Program-made: the position numbers and the translations under genes | NCBI GenBank assembly: GCA_029240815.1 | Contig: JARDZO010000299.1 | Coordinates: 1 to 6,478, forward strand | Source of the DNA: Brevibacillus sp. | GTDB taxonomy: Bacteria; Bacillota; Bacilli; Brevibacillales; Brevibacillaceae | Length of the DNA stretch: 6,478 nt | Reading direction: 5' to 3' | The notes under the pieces: model-generated | Databases searched by the model: none | The model's input: the letters and a program-made list of their open reading frames with translations, nothing else | Told to the model about the DNA's origin: nothing | Part shown: in pieces, positions 1 to 6,478 of the stretch | How the letters are laid out: each line of letters starts with the position of its first letter | Position numbering within the stretch: position 1 is the first letter of the stretch

Positions 1-1103
1 CGCAAGGTAAGGCGGGCGGAGTCGATCCGGTTTCTTATCTGGAGTTGTTTTTTCCCAAGCAAAAGTCGTCAAGGCCATACCCGCTCTTGCTGGCTCAGCT
101 GGAAGATCCAAATAGACACCCCGAGCTCTTGCGTTTCTTGGAAGCGTACCCATTTCGTGAACCACCGATTTTGCTTCCGTTGAGTGATGCGATTGTCGGG
201 ATATTTTCTGTGGATGATTCTGATCCCTTACCACATCTGCAACAGCTGGGAAAAAGACTGCTGCGGGATTGGGAGGCTGCTTTTGACGACCCGCTGTCAC
301 TGGTGATGTACCACTCGGATACCCATATGGAAGATTTGAACAGAACGTACACAGATGCCAGTCAAGCTCTGCACATTCGTTTCTTTAAAGGCTACCGCCA
401 AGTCTCCGTTGTCAGGAACCGCATCGCTTGGACGATAATCGATCCCTTCTTGAGTCCTTCGGAGCAGCGCGCCTGGATCGATATGCTGCACGATGGAAAT
501 AAGGAAGAGCTCAAGCAATGGATGTACCGTCAGTTCTTTTACAAGCAAGAGCCATATCCGGAGCCGGGGTTGTTGCGTATCCGACTGACGAGCATTCTGG
601 CACAGGTGAGGCGCTACATGAAGGCGCATGGTCTGGATCACGGGAAGGTAGAAGAAGGCTACCACCGCGTATTCGAAACCATCCTGTATTCCCCGATTCT
701 GTATCGAATCGTGCAGGAGCTGCTGCTGTTTATTTACTCGCTGATTGACTCTGTTCATCACCAAAAGGAAGAGGCGAGAGTAGATTTGATCGAGCTGGCG
801 ATCCGTTATATGGAAGGACGCTACACCGATCCTGATTTGCGACTGGAAGACGTAGCGCGTCATGTGGATCGGAGCCCTGCTTACTTCAGCTCCCTGTTGA
901 GTAAGAAGCAAGGCATTTCGTTCCGTCAATTGCTGAACCAGTTGCGGATGAAGGAAGCGCAGCGGCTTTTGCTGGAAACCTCTTTGTCTGTGCAAGAAGT
1001 AGCCATGCGGACTGGCTTTGTGAACCCGAATTATTTCAGCAAGATTTTTAAGGAAAAAACGGGGACAACCCCTCGTTTATTACGAAATCAAAAGAAAGTA
1101 TAG
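1..1103 (+). CDS. AraC/YesN-type transcriptional regulator, 5'-truncated by window edge
   Basis: This is a DNA-binding regulator whose N-terminus lies outside the window. The frame is open from base 3 with no stop, and the first possible start (TTG at 45) has no Shine-Dalgarno site at usable spacing: GGAG directly abuts it. The gene therefore almost certainly begins upstream. The last ~105 residues (about bases 780-1095) form a double helix-turn-helix of the AraC family. The first helix pair is around LRLEDVARHVDRSPAYFSSL and the second around VQEVAMRTGFVNPNYFSKIF, followed by the typical KEKTGTTPRLLR ending. The preceding ~240 residues are not a sugar-binding cupin. The segment YTDASQALHIRFFKGYRQV resembles the linker region of YesN-like response regulators and membrane AraC sensors, so a receiver or sensor domain may lie upstream; this is inference. 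The gene ends 161 bp before hutU in the same orientation, with a terminator between them, making it a plausible local regulator of the hut operon. The AraC-family call is firm; ligand and target are unknown. Confidence 0.88.
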   Translation, partial: QGKAGGVDPVSYLELFFPKQKSSRPYPLLLAQLEDPNRHPELLRFLEAYPFREPPILLPLSDAIVGIFSVDDSDPLPHLQQLGKRLLRDWEAAFDDPLSLVMYHSDTHMEDLNRTYTDASQALHIRFFKGYRQVSVVRNRIAWTIIDPFLSPSEQRAWIDMLHDGNKEELKQWMYRQFFYKQEPYPEPGLLRIRLTSILAQVRRYMKAHGLDHGKVEEGYHRVFETILYSPILYRIVQELLLFIYSLIDSVHHQKEEARVDLIELAIRYMEGRYTDPDLRLEDVARHVDRSPAYFSSLLSKKQGISFRQLLNQLRMKEAQRLLLETSLSVQEVAMRTGFVNPNYFSKIFKEKTGTTPRLLRNQKKV

Positions 1104-1133
1104 AAATCGAAAGAAAAGAGTGATTATTCTCGG

Positions 1134-1155
1134 CACTGACCGTCCGCTGACCCTC
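1134..1155 (+). promoter_or_regulatory. Tandem 11-bp direct repeat, candidate regulator-binding site
   Basis: Two adjacent units, CACTGACCGTC (1134-1144) and CGCTGACCCTC (1145-1155), match at 9 of 11 positions and share the core CTGACC. The 11-bp period is about one helical turn, the arrangement often bound by the two HTH motifs of AraC-family activators. The repeat lies between the AraC-type gene and hutU, centred roughly 87 bp upstream of the start site implied by the candidate hut promoter. Binding by the neighbouring regulator is inference; two copies in an intergenic region could also be chance. Confidence 0.35.
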
Positions 1156-1171
1156 TTTTATCGAAAAAACT

Positions 1172-1202
1172 GGCACCATTTCGAAAGGAAGGTGCCTTTT
1201 TT
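1172..1202 (+). terminator. Intrinsic terminator after the AraC-type gene
   Basis: GGCACC (1172-1177) pairs perfectly with GGTGCC (1191-1196), enclosing a 13-nt loop in which TTC and GAA can add inner pairs. The right arm is followed at once by six T (1197-1202). It would end the regulator transcript 70-100 nt after its stop codon and insulate it from hutU. It lies upstream of the candidate hut promoter, so it is unlikely to be a leader attenuator for hutU. Confidence 0.75.
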
Positions 1203-1225
1203 GTGCTTTTTTTCTTTTCTATACT
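1197..1225 (+). promoter_or_regulatory. Candidate promoter of the hutUIG operon
   Basis: TATACT (1220-1225) matches the sigma-A -10 consensus at 5 of 6 positions. At 17-bp spacing the -35 position falls on the T run of the preceding terminator (1197-1202), a poor match to TTGACA. A good -10 with a poor -35 fits a promoter that needs an activator, which would suit the AraC-type gene upstream. The implied start site is near 1232, giving a leader of only about 30 nt. Weak evidence from motif matching alone. Confidence 0.35.
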
Positions 1226-1264
1226 GAGTGTAAGCAAGATTCTGGAGAAAAGCAGGTGGACAAG

Positions 1265-2941
1265 ATGACCATGACACAAACGCAAACGATTCAACAGATG
1301 ATTCAAGACTACTCCGGTACAACATTGCACACCAAGGGCTGGGTACAGGAAGCAGCATTGCGGATGCTGTTAAACAACCTCAATCCGGACGTAGCCGAGC
1401 GTACGGAAGATCTGGTCGTATACGGAGGGATTGGTAAGGCAGCTCGCAACTGGGATTGCTTTGATGCTATTATCAAAACATTGAAAAATCTAGAGGGCGA
1501 CGAGACCCTCTTGGTTCAATCGGGAAAACCTGTTGCGGTATTCAAAACTCACACGGATGCCCCGCGCGTATTGTTGGCGAACTCCAATCTCGTCCCTGCT
1601 TGGGCTACGTGGGAGCATTTTCATGAGCTCGATAAAAAAGGGCTGATGATGTACGGACAGATGACGGCTGGTAGTTGGATTTACATCGGCAGTCAAGGCA
1701 TTGTGCAAGGAACGTATGAGACCTTCGCCGAGCTGGGCCGTCAGCACTTTGAGGGAACGTTGGCCGGTACGATCACAGTCACCGCAGGCTTGGGTGGAAT
1801 GGGTGGCGCACAGCCGCTGGCGGTTTCTTTGAACGGCGGCGTCAGCATCAACATCGAGGTCGACCCGACTCGGATCCAGCGTCGTTTGGACACCAAGTAT
1901 CTTGACGTGATGACTGATAGCCTGGATGAAGCGATCCGATTGGCACAAGCAGCCAAGCAGGAGAAAAGAGGAATTTCCATCGGTTTGTTAGGCAATGCCC
2001 CGGAAGTGCTAAACGCTATGCTGGCTCGGGATTTTATCCCGGATGTCTTGACGGATCAGACGTCTTCGCACGATCCGTTGAATGGTTATATTCCTATCGG
2101 CATGAGTCTGGAGGAAGCGGCAGAGCTGCGCACTCGTAATTCGAAAGAGTACGAGGCGCGGTCGAAAGCCAGCATCGCCGAGCACGTTCGGGCCATGCTG
2201 GCCATGCAGGAAAAAGGGGCCGTCACGTTTGACTACGGCAACAACATTCGGCAAGTGGCGAAAAACGAAGGAGTGGAAGACGCATTCCGTTTCCCTGGCT
2301 TCGTTCCCGCATACATCCGACCGCAATTCTGCGAAGGGAAAGGACCCTTCCGCTGGGTAGCGCTGTCCGGCGATCCTGAAGATATTTATAAAACGGACGA
2401 AGTCATTCTCCGAGAGTTTTCCTATAACAAGCATCTGTGCAACTGGATTCGCATGGCGCAGGAACGCATTCAGTTCCAAGGCTTGCCTTCCCGTATTTGC
2501 TGGCTCGGCTATGGAGAGCGTGCGCGATTCGGGAAAATCATTAACGACATGGTCGCACGAGGCGAACTGAGCGCTCCAATCGTCATCGGACGCGATCATC
2601 TGGACTCGGGCTCAGTGGCGTCTCCGAATCGCGAGACAGAAGCGATGAAAGATGGCAGCGATGCAGTGGCGGACTGGCCAATCCTCAATGCAATGGTGAA
2701 TGCGGTAGGCGGAGCGAGCTGGGTATCGGTGCACCACGGTGGTGGTGTCGGAATGGGGTATTCGCTGCATGCAGGAATGGTGATTGTGGCGGATGGTACG
2801 CCAGAAGCCGCGAAACGCCTGGAGCGAGTACTGACGACAGATCCGGGCATGGGCGTCGTCCGTCACGTGGATGCAGGCTACGATTTGGCTATCGAGACCG
2901 CAAAAGAAAAAGGTGTACACATCCCGATGATGAAGGAGTGA
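1265..2941 (+). CDS. hutU: Urocanate hydratase (urocanase)
   Basis: HutU adds water to urocanate to give 4-imidazolone-5-propionate, the second step of histidine degradation. It is a cytosolic enzyme with tightly bound NAD+. The protein is 558 aa from this start, the usual length, and is recognisable end to end: [14 protein letters not shown] near the N-terminus, [17 protein letters not shown], the glycine-rich NAD-binding stretch [12 protein letters not shown] (about residues 175-186), [14 protein letters not shown], and [20 protein letters not shown]. Cys412, in [11 protein letters not shown], corresponds by position to the active-site Cys410 of Pseudomonas putida urocanase as I recall it. 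ATG 1265 is preferred because AGGTGG (1254-1259) lies 5 nt upstream. GTG 1256, with GGAG at 1244-1247 and 8-nt spacing, is a credible alternative adding three residues, and ATG 1271 would remove two. It is the first gene of a three-gene operon, 5 nt from hutI. Family identity is certain; the exact start is not. Confidence 0.97.
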   Translation: MTMTQTQTIQQMIQDYSGTTLHTKGWVQEAALRMLLNNLNPDVAERTEDLVVYGGIGKAARNWDCFDAIIKTLKNLEGDETLLVQSGKPVAVFKTHTDAPRVLLANSNLVPAWATWEHFHELDKKGLMMYGQMTAGSWIYIGSQGIVQGTYETFAELGRQHFEGTLAGTITVTAGLGGMGGAQPLAVSLNGGVSINIEVDPTRIQRRLDTKYLDVMTDSLDEAIRLAQAAKQEKRGISIGLLGNAPEVLNAMLARDFIPDVLTDQTSSHDPLNGYIPIGMSLEEAAELRTRNSKEYEARSKASIAEHVRAMLAMQEKGAVTFDYGNNIRQVAKNEGVEDAFRFPGFVPAYIRPQFCEGKGPFRWVALSGDPEDIYKTDEVILREFSYNKHLCNWIRMAQERIQFQGLPSRICWLGYGERARFGKIINDMVARGELSAPIVIGRDHLDSGSVASPNRETEAMKDGSDAVADWPILNAMVNAVGGASWVSVHHGGGVGMGYSLHAGMVIVADGTPEAAKRLERVLTTDPGMGVVRHVDAGYDLAIETAKEKGVHIPMMKE

Positions 2942-2946
2942 TCACA

Positions 2947-4221
2947 ATGACCAGACCCGTTTGGATTCGCCATGCCAGTCAGCTCGCCACGCTGGCTGGC
3001 GGTTCTTCCTCGCCAGTCGTGGGTGGACGAATGAATGAATTGTCGATCATCGAAGACGGCAGCGTATGGCTGGAAAATGGTCGCATTGAGTGCGTCGGAA
3101 CGGATTCGGAGCTGGAGGCAGTGTACCGTGACCGCGCAGGGGAAGCGGAGATGATCGATGCGTCTGGACGGCTGGTAACACCAGGGCTGATCGATCCCCA
3201 CACCCATCTGGTGCACGCTGGCACTCGCCAAAATGAATTCAACATGCGGCTGGGTGGCGCCACCTATATGGAGATCATGAACAACGGCGGCGGAATTCAT
3301 GCCACGACTGCTGCGACGCGGAATGCTTCTCATGCGCAATTATTTCTTGAAAGCAAAAAGCGCCTCGATCTGTTTCTCCTGCATGGGGTCACAACCGTCG
3401 AAGCGAAAAGTGGGTATGGGCTGACGCTGGAGGATGAAATCAAACAGCTGGAAGTGGCAAAACGATTGCACGAAGAACATCCGGTTGATCTTGTCAGCAC
3501 GTTCATGGGAGCGCATGCCGTCCCCAAAGACTATCGGGAGAATCCGGATGCTTTCGTCGATCTGGTGATCCGGGAAATGATCCCGGAAGTGGCCCGCCGC
3601 AAGCTCGCTGAGTTTAACGATGTCTTTTGCGAGCGGGGCGTATTCACTCCGGAGCAGTCGCGACGCATCTTGGAAGCGGGTGTCCTGCACGGGCTTTTGC
3701 CGAAGATTCATGCGGACGAAATCGAGCCGTATGAGGGGGCAGAATTGGCTGCAGCGATCGGAGCGGTATCTGCCGACCATTTGCTGCGTGCATCGGATCG
3801 AGGGATTCAGCGAATGGCTGAAGCAGGCGTCATAGCGGTCCTCTTGCCGGGAACAGCCTTTTTCCTGATGGCGGAGTCTGCGAATGGGCGCAAAATGATC
3901 GATGCGGGAGTAGCCGTCGCGATTTCCACGGATTGTAATCCAGGATCTTCGCCTACCGTTTCGATGCCACTCATCATGAACCTCGGCTGCCTCAAGATGG
4001 GGATGACACCGGCAGAGGTGCTAACAGCTGCAACCATTAATGCGGCACATGCGATCAAGCGTGCTCATGAGATCGGCAGTATCGAAGTAGGGAAACGTGC
4101 AGATATTACGATTTTTGATGTGCCAGACTTTATGACCCTGCAATATCGGTATGGGGTGAACCACGTACATACCGTGATCAAAAAAGGTGCGGTCGTTGTG
4201 TCGGGAGGATCCTTGGTGTGA
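2947..4221 (+). CDS. hutI: Imidazolonepropionase
   Basis: HutI hydrolyses 4-imidazolone-5-propionate to N-formimino-L-glutamate, the third step of histidine degradation. It is a cytosolic metal-dependent member of the amidohydrolase superfamily. The protein is 424 aa, normal for the family. Metal ligands are all present: His85 and His87 in LIDPHTHLVHAG, His255 in KIHADEIEP, and Asp329 in STDCNPGSSPTVSMP. Glu258 and His278 (SADHLL) are the further conserved active-site residues. Other family blocks are GGGIHATTAATR, VEAKSGYGL and FMGAHAVP. ATG 2947 is chosen because a strong Shine-Dalgarno AAGGAG (2933-2938), inside the end of hutU, lies 8 nt upstream. A GTG at 2938 overlaps the hutU stop but sits on that Shine-Dalgarno site, so it is less likely. 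The close spacing to hutU and the overlap with hutG indicate one transcript and coupled translation. Confidence 0.97.
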   Translation: MTRPVWIRHASQLATLAGGSSSPVVGGRMNELSIIEDGSVWLENGRIECVGTDSELEAVYRDRAGEAEMIDASGRLVTPGLIDPHTHLVHAGTRQNEFNMRLGGATYMEIMNNGGGIHATTAATRNASHAQLFLESKKRLDLFLLHGVTTVEAKSGYGLTLEDEIKQLEVAKRLHEEHPVDLVSTFMGAHAVPKDYRENPDAFVDLVIREMIPEVARRKLAEFNDVFCERGVFTPEQSRRILEAGVLHGLLPKIHADEIEPYEGAELAAAIGAVSADHLLRASDRGIQRMAEAGVIAVLLPGTAFFLMAESANGRKMIDAGVAVAISTDCNPGSSPTVSMPLIMNLGCLKMGMTPAEVLTAATINAAHAIKRAHEIGSIEVGKRADITIFDVPDFMTLQYRYGVNHVHTVIKKGAVVVSGGSLV

Positions 4222-5216
4222 AGAGCTATCCCTACCCCCTCCTGAAGCCTCCCAGCTTTGCCTGGGACAGAAGCGGTTCTCCTGCGGAGCCAAAAGTAAA
4301 CGAATGGATCGAGACGCTGGACGTGACGCAAGCGGATCAAACCGACTGGTCGACTGTGGACGTAACGCTCGTAGGGATACCGTTGTCACGATCGTCCATC
4401 TCGGCTTCCGCCGCCAGTGAAAATCCGGATGCGATGCGACGTGCGTGGAAGTATTTTACGACCTACAACCTGGATCATGATGTAGATCTGAGCGAGATGC
4501 GTGTGGTTGATCTGGGCGATGTCCGTCAGCACGTCACGGATATTGCCCGGTGCCACCAAAACATTCGAGAAGCAATGCAGGCGATGCGCACCCATCATCC
4601 GCAAGTACTACCCGTGATGATGGGCGGCGATCACTCGATTACGGCCATGCTGATCAAAGGCTACAAGGATGCTCACCCAAATGAGCGAGTCGGTATCCTG
4701 CAGCTCGACACGCATTTTGATCTGCGTGATTTGGCAGATAACGGGCCATCCAATGGCACTCCCGTTCGCAACTTAATCGAAAGCGGTACGGTCAAGGGTG
4801 AGGATGTCCACAACATTGGTCTGCACGGATTTTTCAATGCACGTTCGCTCAAGACGTATGCTGATGAAGTGGGGGTTTGTTATACGACTCTGCGAGAAGC
4901 GCGCAAACGTGGTGTGGCCCAGACGGTCAGGGAAGGGCTGGAGTCACTCAGTCATCGAGTGGATATGATTTATTTGACTGTGGACATGGATGTCCTCGAT
5001 ACTAGCTATGGCCCTGGTGTTCCCGCATCGACACCAGGTGGGATGAGCAGTGATGAGCTGTTCGAAGCTGTACATGCTGCCGGCTTGTGTAACAAAGTGA
5101 AAGCGATGGATATGGTTTGCCTCGATCCTTTCAAGGACCGGGGAGAATCGACGGTCAAAACAGCTGTCCATGTGATGCTTTCCTTTTTGACGGGGTACAG
5201 ACAGCGAGAGAAGTGA
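4218..5216 (+). CDS. hutG: Formimidoylglutamase (formiminoglutamate hydrolase), ureohydrolase family
   Basis: HutG is predicted to hydrolyse N-formimino-L-glutamate to L-glutamate and formamide, ending the pathway. It belongs to the manganese arginase/agmatinase superfamily. The protein is 332 aa, and all six binuclear-metal ligands are present: His139 in MMGGDHS, Asp164, His166 and Asp168 in QLDTHFD, and Asp256 and Asp258 in VDMDVLD. The motif sequence alone cannot separate formimidoylglutamase from agmatinase or arginase. The substrate is assigned from the operon context after hutU and hutI and from N-terminal similarity to Bacillus HutG (VGIPLSRSSISASAAS). The start is GTG 4218, overlapping the hutI stop by 4 bp, with GGGAGG (4203-4208) 9 nt upstream; this is a classic translational-coupling arrangement. 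A terminator follows 8 nt after the stop. Confidence 0.94.
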   Translation: MKSYPYPLLKPPSFAWDRSGSPAEPKVNEWIETLDVTQADQTDWSTVDVTLVGIPLSRSSISASAASENPDAMRRAWKYFTTYNLDHDVDLSEMRVVDLGDVRQHVTDIARCHQNIREAMQAMRTHHPQVLPVMMGGDHSITAMLIKGYKDAHPNERVGILQLDTHFDLRDLADNGPSNGTPVRNLIESGTVKGEDVHNIGLHGFFNARSLKTYADEVGVCYTTLREARKRGVAQTVREGLESLSHRVDMIYLTVDMDVLDTSYGPGVPASTPGGMSSDELFEAVHAAGLCNKVKAMDMVCLDPFKDRGESTVKTAVHVMLSFLTGYRQREK

Positions 5217-5224
5217 GAGATAGA

Positions 5225-5258
5225 GGAACTGCCTGAAATGGCGGTTTCTTTTTTATTT
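5225..5258 (+). terminator. Intrinsic terminator of the hutUIG operon
   Basis: GGAACTGCC (5225-5233) pairs with GGCGGTTTC (5240-5248), giving nine pairs of which two are G-U, around the 6-nt loop TGAAAT. A T-rich run (5249-5254, then ATTT) follows. It starts 8 nt after the hutG stop codon and closes the operon. Confidence 0.8.
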
Positions 5259-5274
5259 ACAAGAGGCTGCCCAC

Positions 5275-5404
5275 ATAAACGGGGCACCAGGTGAAAAAAT
5301 CCCGCGTAAAGGTGGGCAAGGCATGATAAAATCAGATTTATTCCTCATCAATAAGACGGATTTGGCACCGTATGTAGGCGCGAGTCTGGAAGTTATGGAA
5401 GTGG
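5275..5404 (+). pseudogene. ureG: Remnant of ureG (urease accessory GTPase), internal fragment
   Basis: About 43 codons read as the middle of UreG, the GTPase that helps deliver nickel to urease. The frame gives [11 protein letters not shown] followed by [26 protein letters not shown], matching the strongly conserved UreG block that contains the NKTD guanine-specificity motif. The similarity starts upstream of the only ATG in this frame (5323), about position 5275, and stops abruptly near 5404. The N-terminal third, including the P-loop (GPVGSGKT in the family), and the C-terminal ~70 residues are missing. The hutG terminator sits just upstream instead of ureG sequence. An open frame from 5323 runs on to 5814, but beyond 5404 it is unrelated to UreG and overlaps ureH, so it is not taken as a gene. 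The fragment cannot encode a working GTPase. Confidence 0.85.
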
Positions 5405-5473
5405 ACATATCATCTTATCCGTCGAGAGTGGTTGGGGCGGGAAGCGATATTTTTGCAAAAGGATTTGAAATGA
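5402..5473 (+). pseudogene. Probable remnant of the ureD C-terminus
   Basis: Where UreG similarity stops, the +1 frame reads about 20 codons ending in a TGA at 5471-5473: [21 protein letters not shown]. The basic/aromatic pattern and its place before ureH look like the end of UreD (also called UreH in enterics), the urease accessory scaffold, which follows ureG in Bacillus-type urease clusters. The assignment rests on a short stretch recalled from family patterns and on gene order, so it is tentative. If right, a deletion joined the middle of ureG to the last codons of ureD with a frameshift. The stop is 21 nt before the ureH ATG, a natural intergenic distance for an intact ureD-ureH pair. 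Confidence 0.45.
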
Positions 5474-5494
5474 TCAGAGGAAAGTGGGTGTACT

Positions 5495-6217
5495 ATGGAA
5501 GCGAGCTTCCTTACCGTATTGTCCATTGGTTTTGTCGTGGGGATCAAACATGCGATGGAACCAGATCACGTGATTGCCGTATCCACGATTGCGAGTCACA
5601 CGAAGAAGCTCGGAAAGGCTTCGTTGGCCGGAATCTTTTGGGGGAGCGGTCACACCTTAACGCTGTTAGTCGTAGGGATGCTGCTGATTTTTATGAAGGG
5701 TGCCATACCGGAAAAATGGGCCATGTCCTTGGAATTTATCGTTGGGATCATGCTTGTTTACCTCGGTCTGACCAGTATCCTTTCGTTCCGGAAACGGAAA
5801 ATTCAGTTGCATAGTCACGCGCATCATGGAAATTCGCATCGTCACTTACATACGATCGGGCAGCGCGAGGACTCGAGTCATGAGCAAGGCAGGACCTCCT
5901 TTACCAAGTCAGCCATTATTGGCATGGTTCACGGCTTAGCGGGAAGTGCCGCTATGGTGCTTCTGACGATGTCTACTGTACAAACGGAGTGGGAAGGGCT
6001 CCTGTACATCCTGGTTTTCGGTGCTGGTACCATTGTAGGAATGCTGTTGTGCACTACCATCATTGGAATTCCTTTTGTGCTGAGCGCGAGTAACATCAGC
6101 CTGAATGCTGCATTGACCCGGATTACAGGCATCATCAGTGTCGCTTTCGGATGCTATTATATGTACAACTTGGGAATATCGGAAGGTCTGTTTCAGATGT
6201 GGATGCAGGCCGTCTGA
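5495..6217 (+). CDS. ureH: UreH-type nickel permease, NiCoT/NicO-like membrane protein
   Basis: This 240-aa integral membrane protein resembles UreH of thermophilic Bacillus, an accessory protein thought to import nickel for urease. Six membrane segments are visible, at about residues 5-30, 41-67, 74-98, 139-160, 167-195 and 203-230. The first carries H19-AMEP-D24-H25, the HX4DH signature of nickel/cobalt transporters, and the second GSGHT (residues 50-54). The fourth contains [12 protein letters not shown] (143-154), an internal echo of the first motif. Between segments 3 and 4 a hydrophilic loop (about 100-135) has eight histidines in residues 106-129, a likely metal-binding loop. The start is ATG 5495; upstream purines (AGAGGAAAG at 5476-5484) are rather far for a Shine-Dalgarno site, but no other in-frame start fits before the TGA at 5471. 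No urease structural genes are in the window, only remnants of ureG and probably ureD upstream. I see no good promoter in 5259-5494, so its transcription is unexplained. Substrate (nickel or cobalt) is inferred. Confidence 0.88.
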   Translation: MEASFLTVLSIGFVVGIKHAMEPDHVIAVSTIASHTKKLGKASLAGIFWGSGHTLTLLVVGMLLIFMKGAIPEKWAMSLEFIVGIMLVYLGLTSILSFRKRKIQLHSHAHHGNSHRHLHTIGQREDSSHEQGRTSFTKSAIIGMVHGLAGSAAMVLLTMSTVQTEWEGLLYILVFGAGTIVGMLLCTTIIGIPFVLSASNISLNAALTRITGIISVAFGCYYMYNLGISEGLFQMWMQAV

Positions 6218-6232
6218 TGGCAAGGATACAGG

Positions 6233-6264
6233 GCCGGATGTCTTTATGAATCCGGTGCTTTTTT
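6233..6264 (+). terminator. Intrinsic terminator after ureH
   Basis: CCGGAT (6234-6239) pairs perfectly with ATCCGG (6250-6255), extended by a G-U pair, around a 10-nt loop. Two bases later comes a run of six T (6259-6264). It begins 16 nt after the ureH stop codon. Confidence 0.7.
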
Positions 6265-6344
6265 ATGCTTTCGGATAGTTTGAGTTCGATAACGCGATAA
6301 AGGGTGAAAGTATTTTCGGGGGCTCATTATCTGATAGTTCACTC

Positions 6345-6374
6345 TTGCTAGAAATCACTGAAGCATTGTACGAT
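6345..6374 (+). promoter_or_regulatory. Candidate promoter of the GntR-family gene
   Basis: TTGCTA (6345-6350) and TACGAT (6369-6374) each match the sigma-A hexamers at 4 of 6 positions with an 18-bp spacer. It would start transcription about 30 nt before the GntR ATG. This is the best pair I could find in 6265-6413, but it is weak. I see no clear operator palindrome. Confidence 0.25.
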
Positions 6375-6413
6375 GACTGTATCTTGCATCCTTTCTTGAT
6401 CAGAGGTGACCCG

Positions 6414-6478
6414 ATGAAAGTGTCTGTCAACGAAACTCTATCCATTCCCATACATGTTCAACTGAAGGAACAGATTAA
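6414..6478 (+). CDS. GntR-family transcriptional regulator, 3'-truncated by window edge
   Basis: Only the first 21 codons are present. They read MKVSVNETLSIPIHVQLKEQI, the characteristic opening of GntR-family regulators (a few residues, then PIYVQLKEQI-like helix 1 of the winged-helix domain). The start is supported by a strong Shine-Dalgarno site, AGAGGTGA (6402-6409), whose GAGG core ends 7 nt before the ATG. The effector domain that would define the subfamily (YtrA, MocR, FadR, HutC and so on) lies outside the window, so target and ligand cannot be stated. It has its own upstream terminator from ureH and is probably a separate unit. Confidence 0.75.
   Translation, partial: MKVSVNETLSIPIHVQLKEQI

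Noticed and set aside
297..995. Long minus-strand open frames, such as 297-995 (232 codons), 2009-2599 (196 codons) and 2878-3339 (153 codons).
   Set aside because: All lie opposite well-supported genes, have no recognisable domains, and have the low-complexity composition expected from antisense reading of codon-biased genes.
1102..1115. Catabolite-responsive (cre) element AGAAATCGAAAGAA before the hut operon.
   Set aside because: It has two mismatches at conserved consensus positions, including the terminal C, and lies in an A/G-rich run immediately after the AraC-type stop codon.
1171..1188. TGGCAC at 1171 looks like the -24 element of a sigma-54 promoter, which would suit nitrogen catabolism.
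   Set aside because: The -12 position reads CGAAA instead of TTGCW, and TGGCAC is part of the terminator stem.
1101..1255. HutP-type antitermination leader (repeated NAG triplets before a terminator) ahead of hutU.
   Set aside because: A few AG triplets occur near 1101-1120 but without the regular spacing of HutP sites, and the terminator lies upstream of the likely hut promoter.
2597..2626. HutU has Ser in [15 protein letters not shown] where I recall Cys in the Bacillus subtilis protein, suggesting a lost catalytic cysteine.
   Set aside because: The active-site cysteine (Cys410 in Pseudomonas putida) aligns with the Cys in RICWLG, which is present here. Ser in the later motif occurs in other active urocanases as I recall them.
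5323..5814. A 163-codon open frame starting with the UreG-like segment and running through the start of ureH.
   Set aside because: UreG similarity begins before its ATG and ends after about 27 codons. The remainder reads out of frame through the ureD-like tail and more than 300 bp of ureH, so it is a by-product of the deletion, not a gene.
6275..6413. Short palindrome-like segments (for example TTATCTGATAG near 6327) upstream of the GntR-family gene as an operator.
   Set aside because: The symmetry covers only four bases per side, and no second copy or overlap with a strong promoter is visible.

Overview
The window suggests a Gram-positive Firmicute, most likely of the Brevibacillus/Paenibacillaceae type. 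This is inferred from moderate GC, purine-rich Shine-Dalgarno sites, a YesN-like AraC regulator, a hut cluster of Bacillus style, and urease-cluster genes including ureH as known from Bacillus. No 16S or other taxonomic marker is present, so the genus is an inference.

Layout, all on the + strand. (1) Bases 1-1103: the C-terminal part of an AraC/YesN-type regulator, open at the left edge. (2) Bases 1104-1264: an intergenic region with an intrinsic terminator, a tandem 11-bp direct repeat that could be an activator site, and a weak promoter. (3) Bases 1265-5216: a tight three-gene histidine-utilisation operon, hutU-hutI-hutG, closed by a terminator at 5225-5258. (4) Bases 5275-5473: a scar made of an internal piece of ureG joined to what looks like the last codons of ureD. 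(5) Bases 5495-6217: an intact ureH-type nickel permease gene and its terminator. (6) From 6414: the first 21 codons of a GntR-family regulator, cut by the right edge.

How the genes work together: HutU converts urocanate to imidazolone propionate, HutI opens the ring to N-formimino-L-glutamate, and HutG hydrolyses that to glutamate plus formamide. HutH (histidine ammonia-lyase), HutP and a histidine permease are not in the window, so the first step must be encoded elsewhere. The AraC-type gene directly upstream is the obvious candidate regulator, but nothing in the sequence proves it.

The most notable feature is the scar between hutG and ureH. It reads as the remains of a urease accessory region (ureG-ureD-ureH order) from which the start of ureG and the ureG-ureD junction have been deleted, leaving ureH intact. 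I found no convincing previously undescribed system; the rest is conventional nitrogen catabolism and metal transport.
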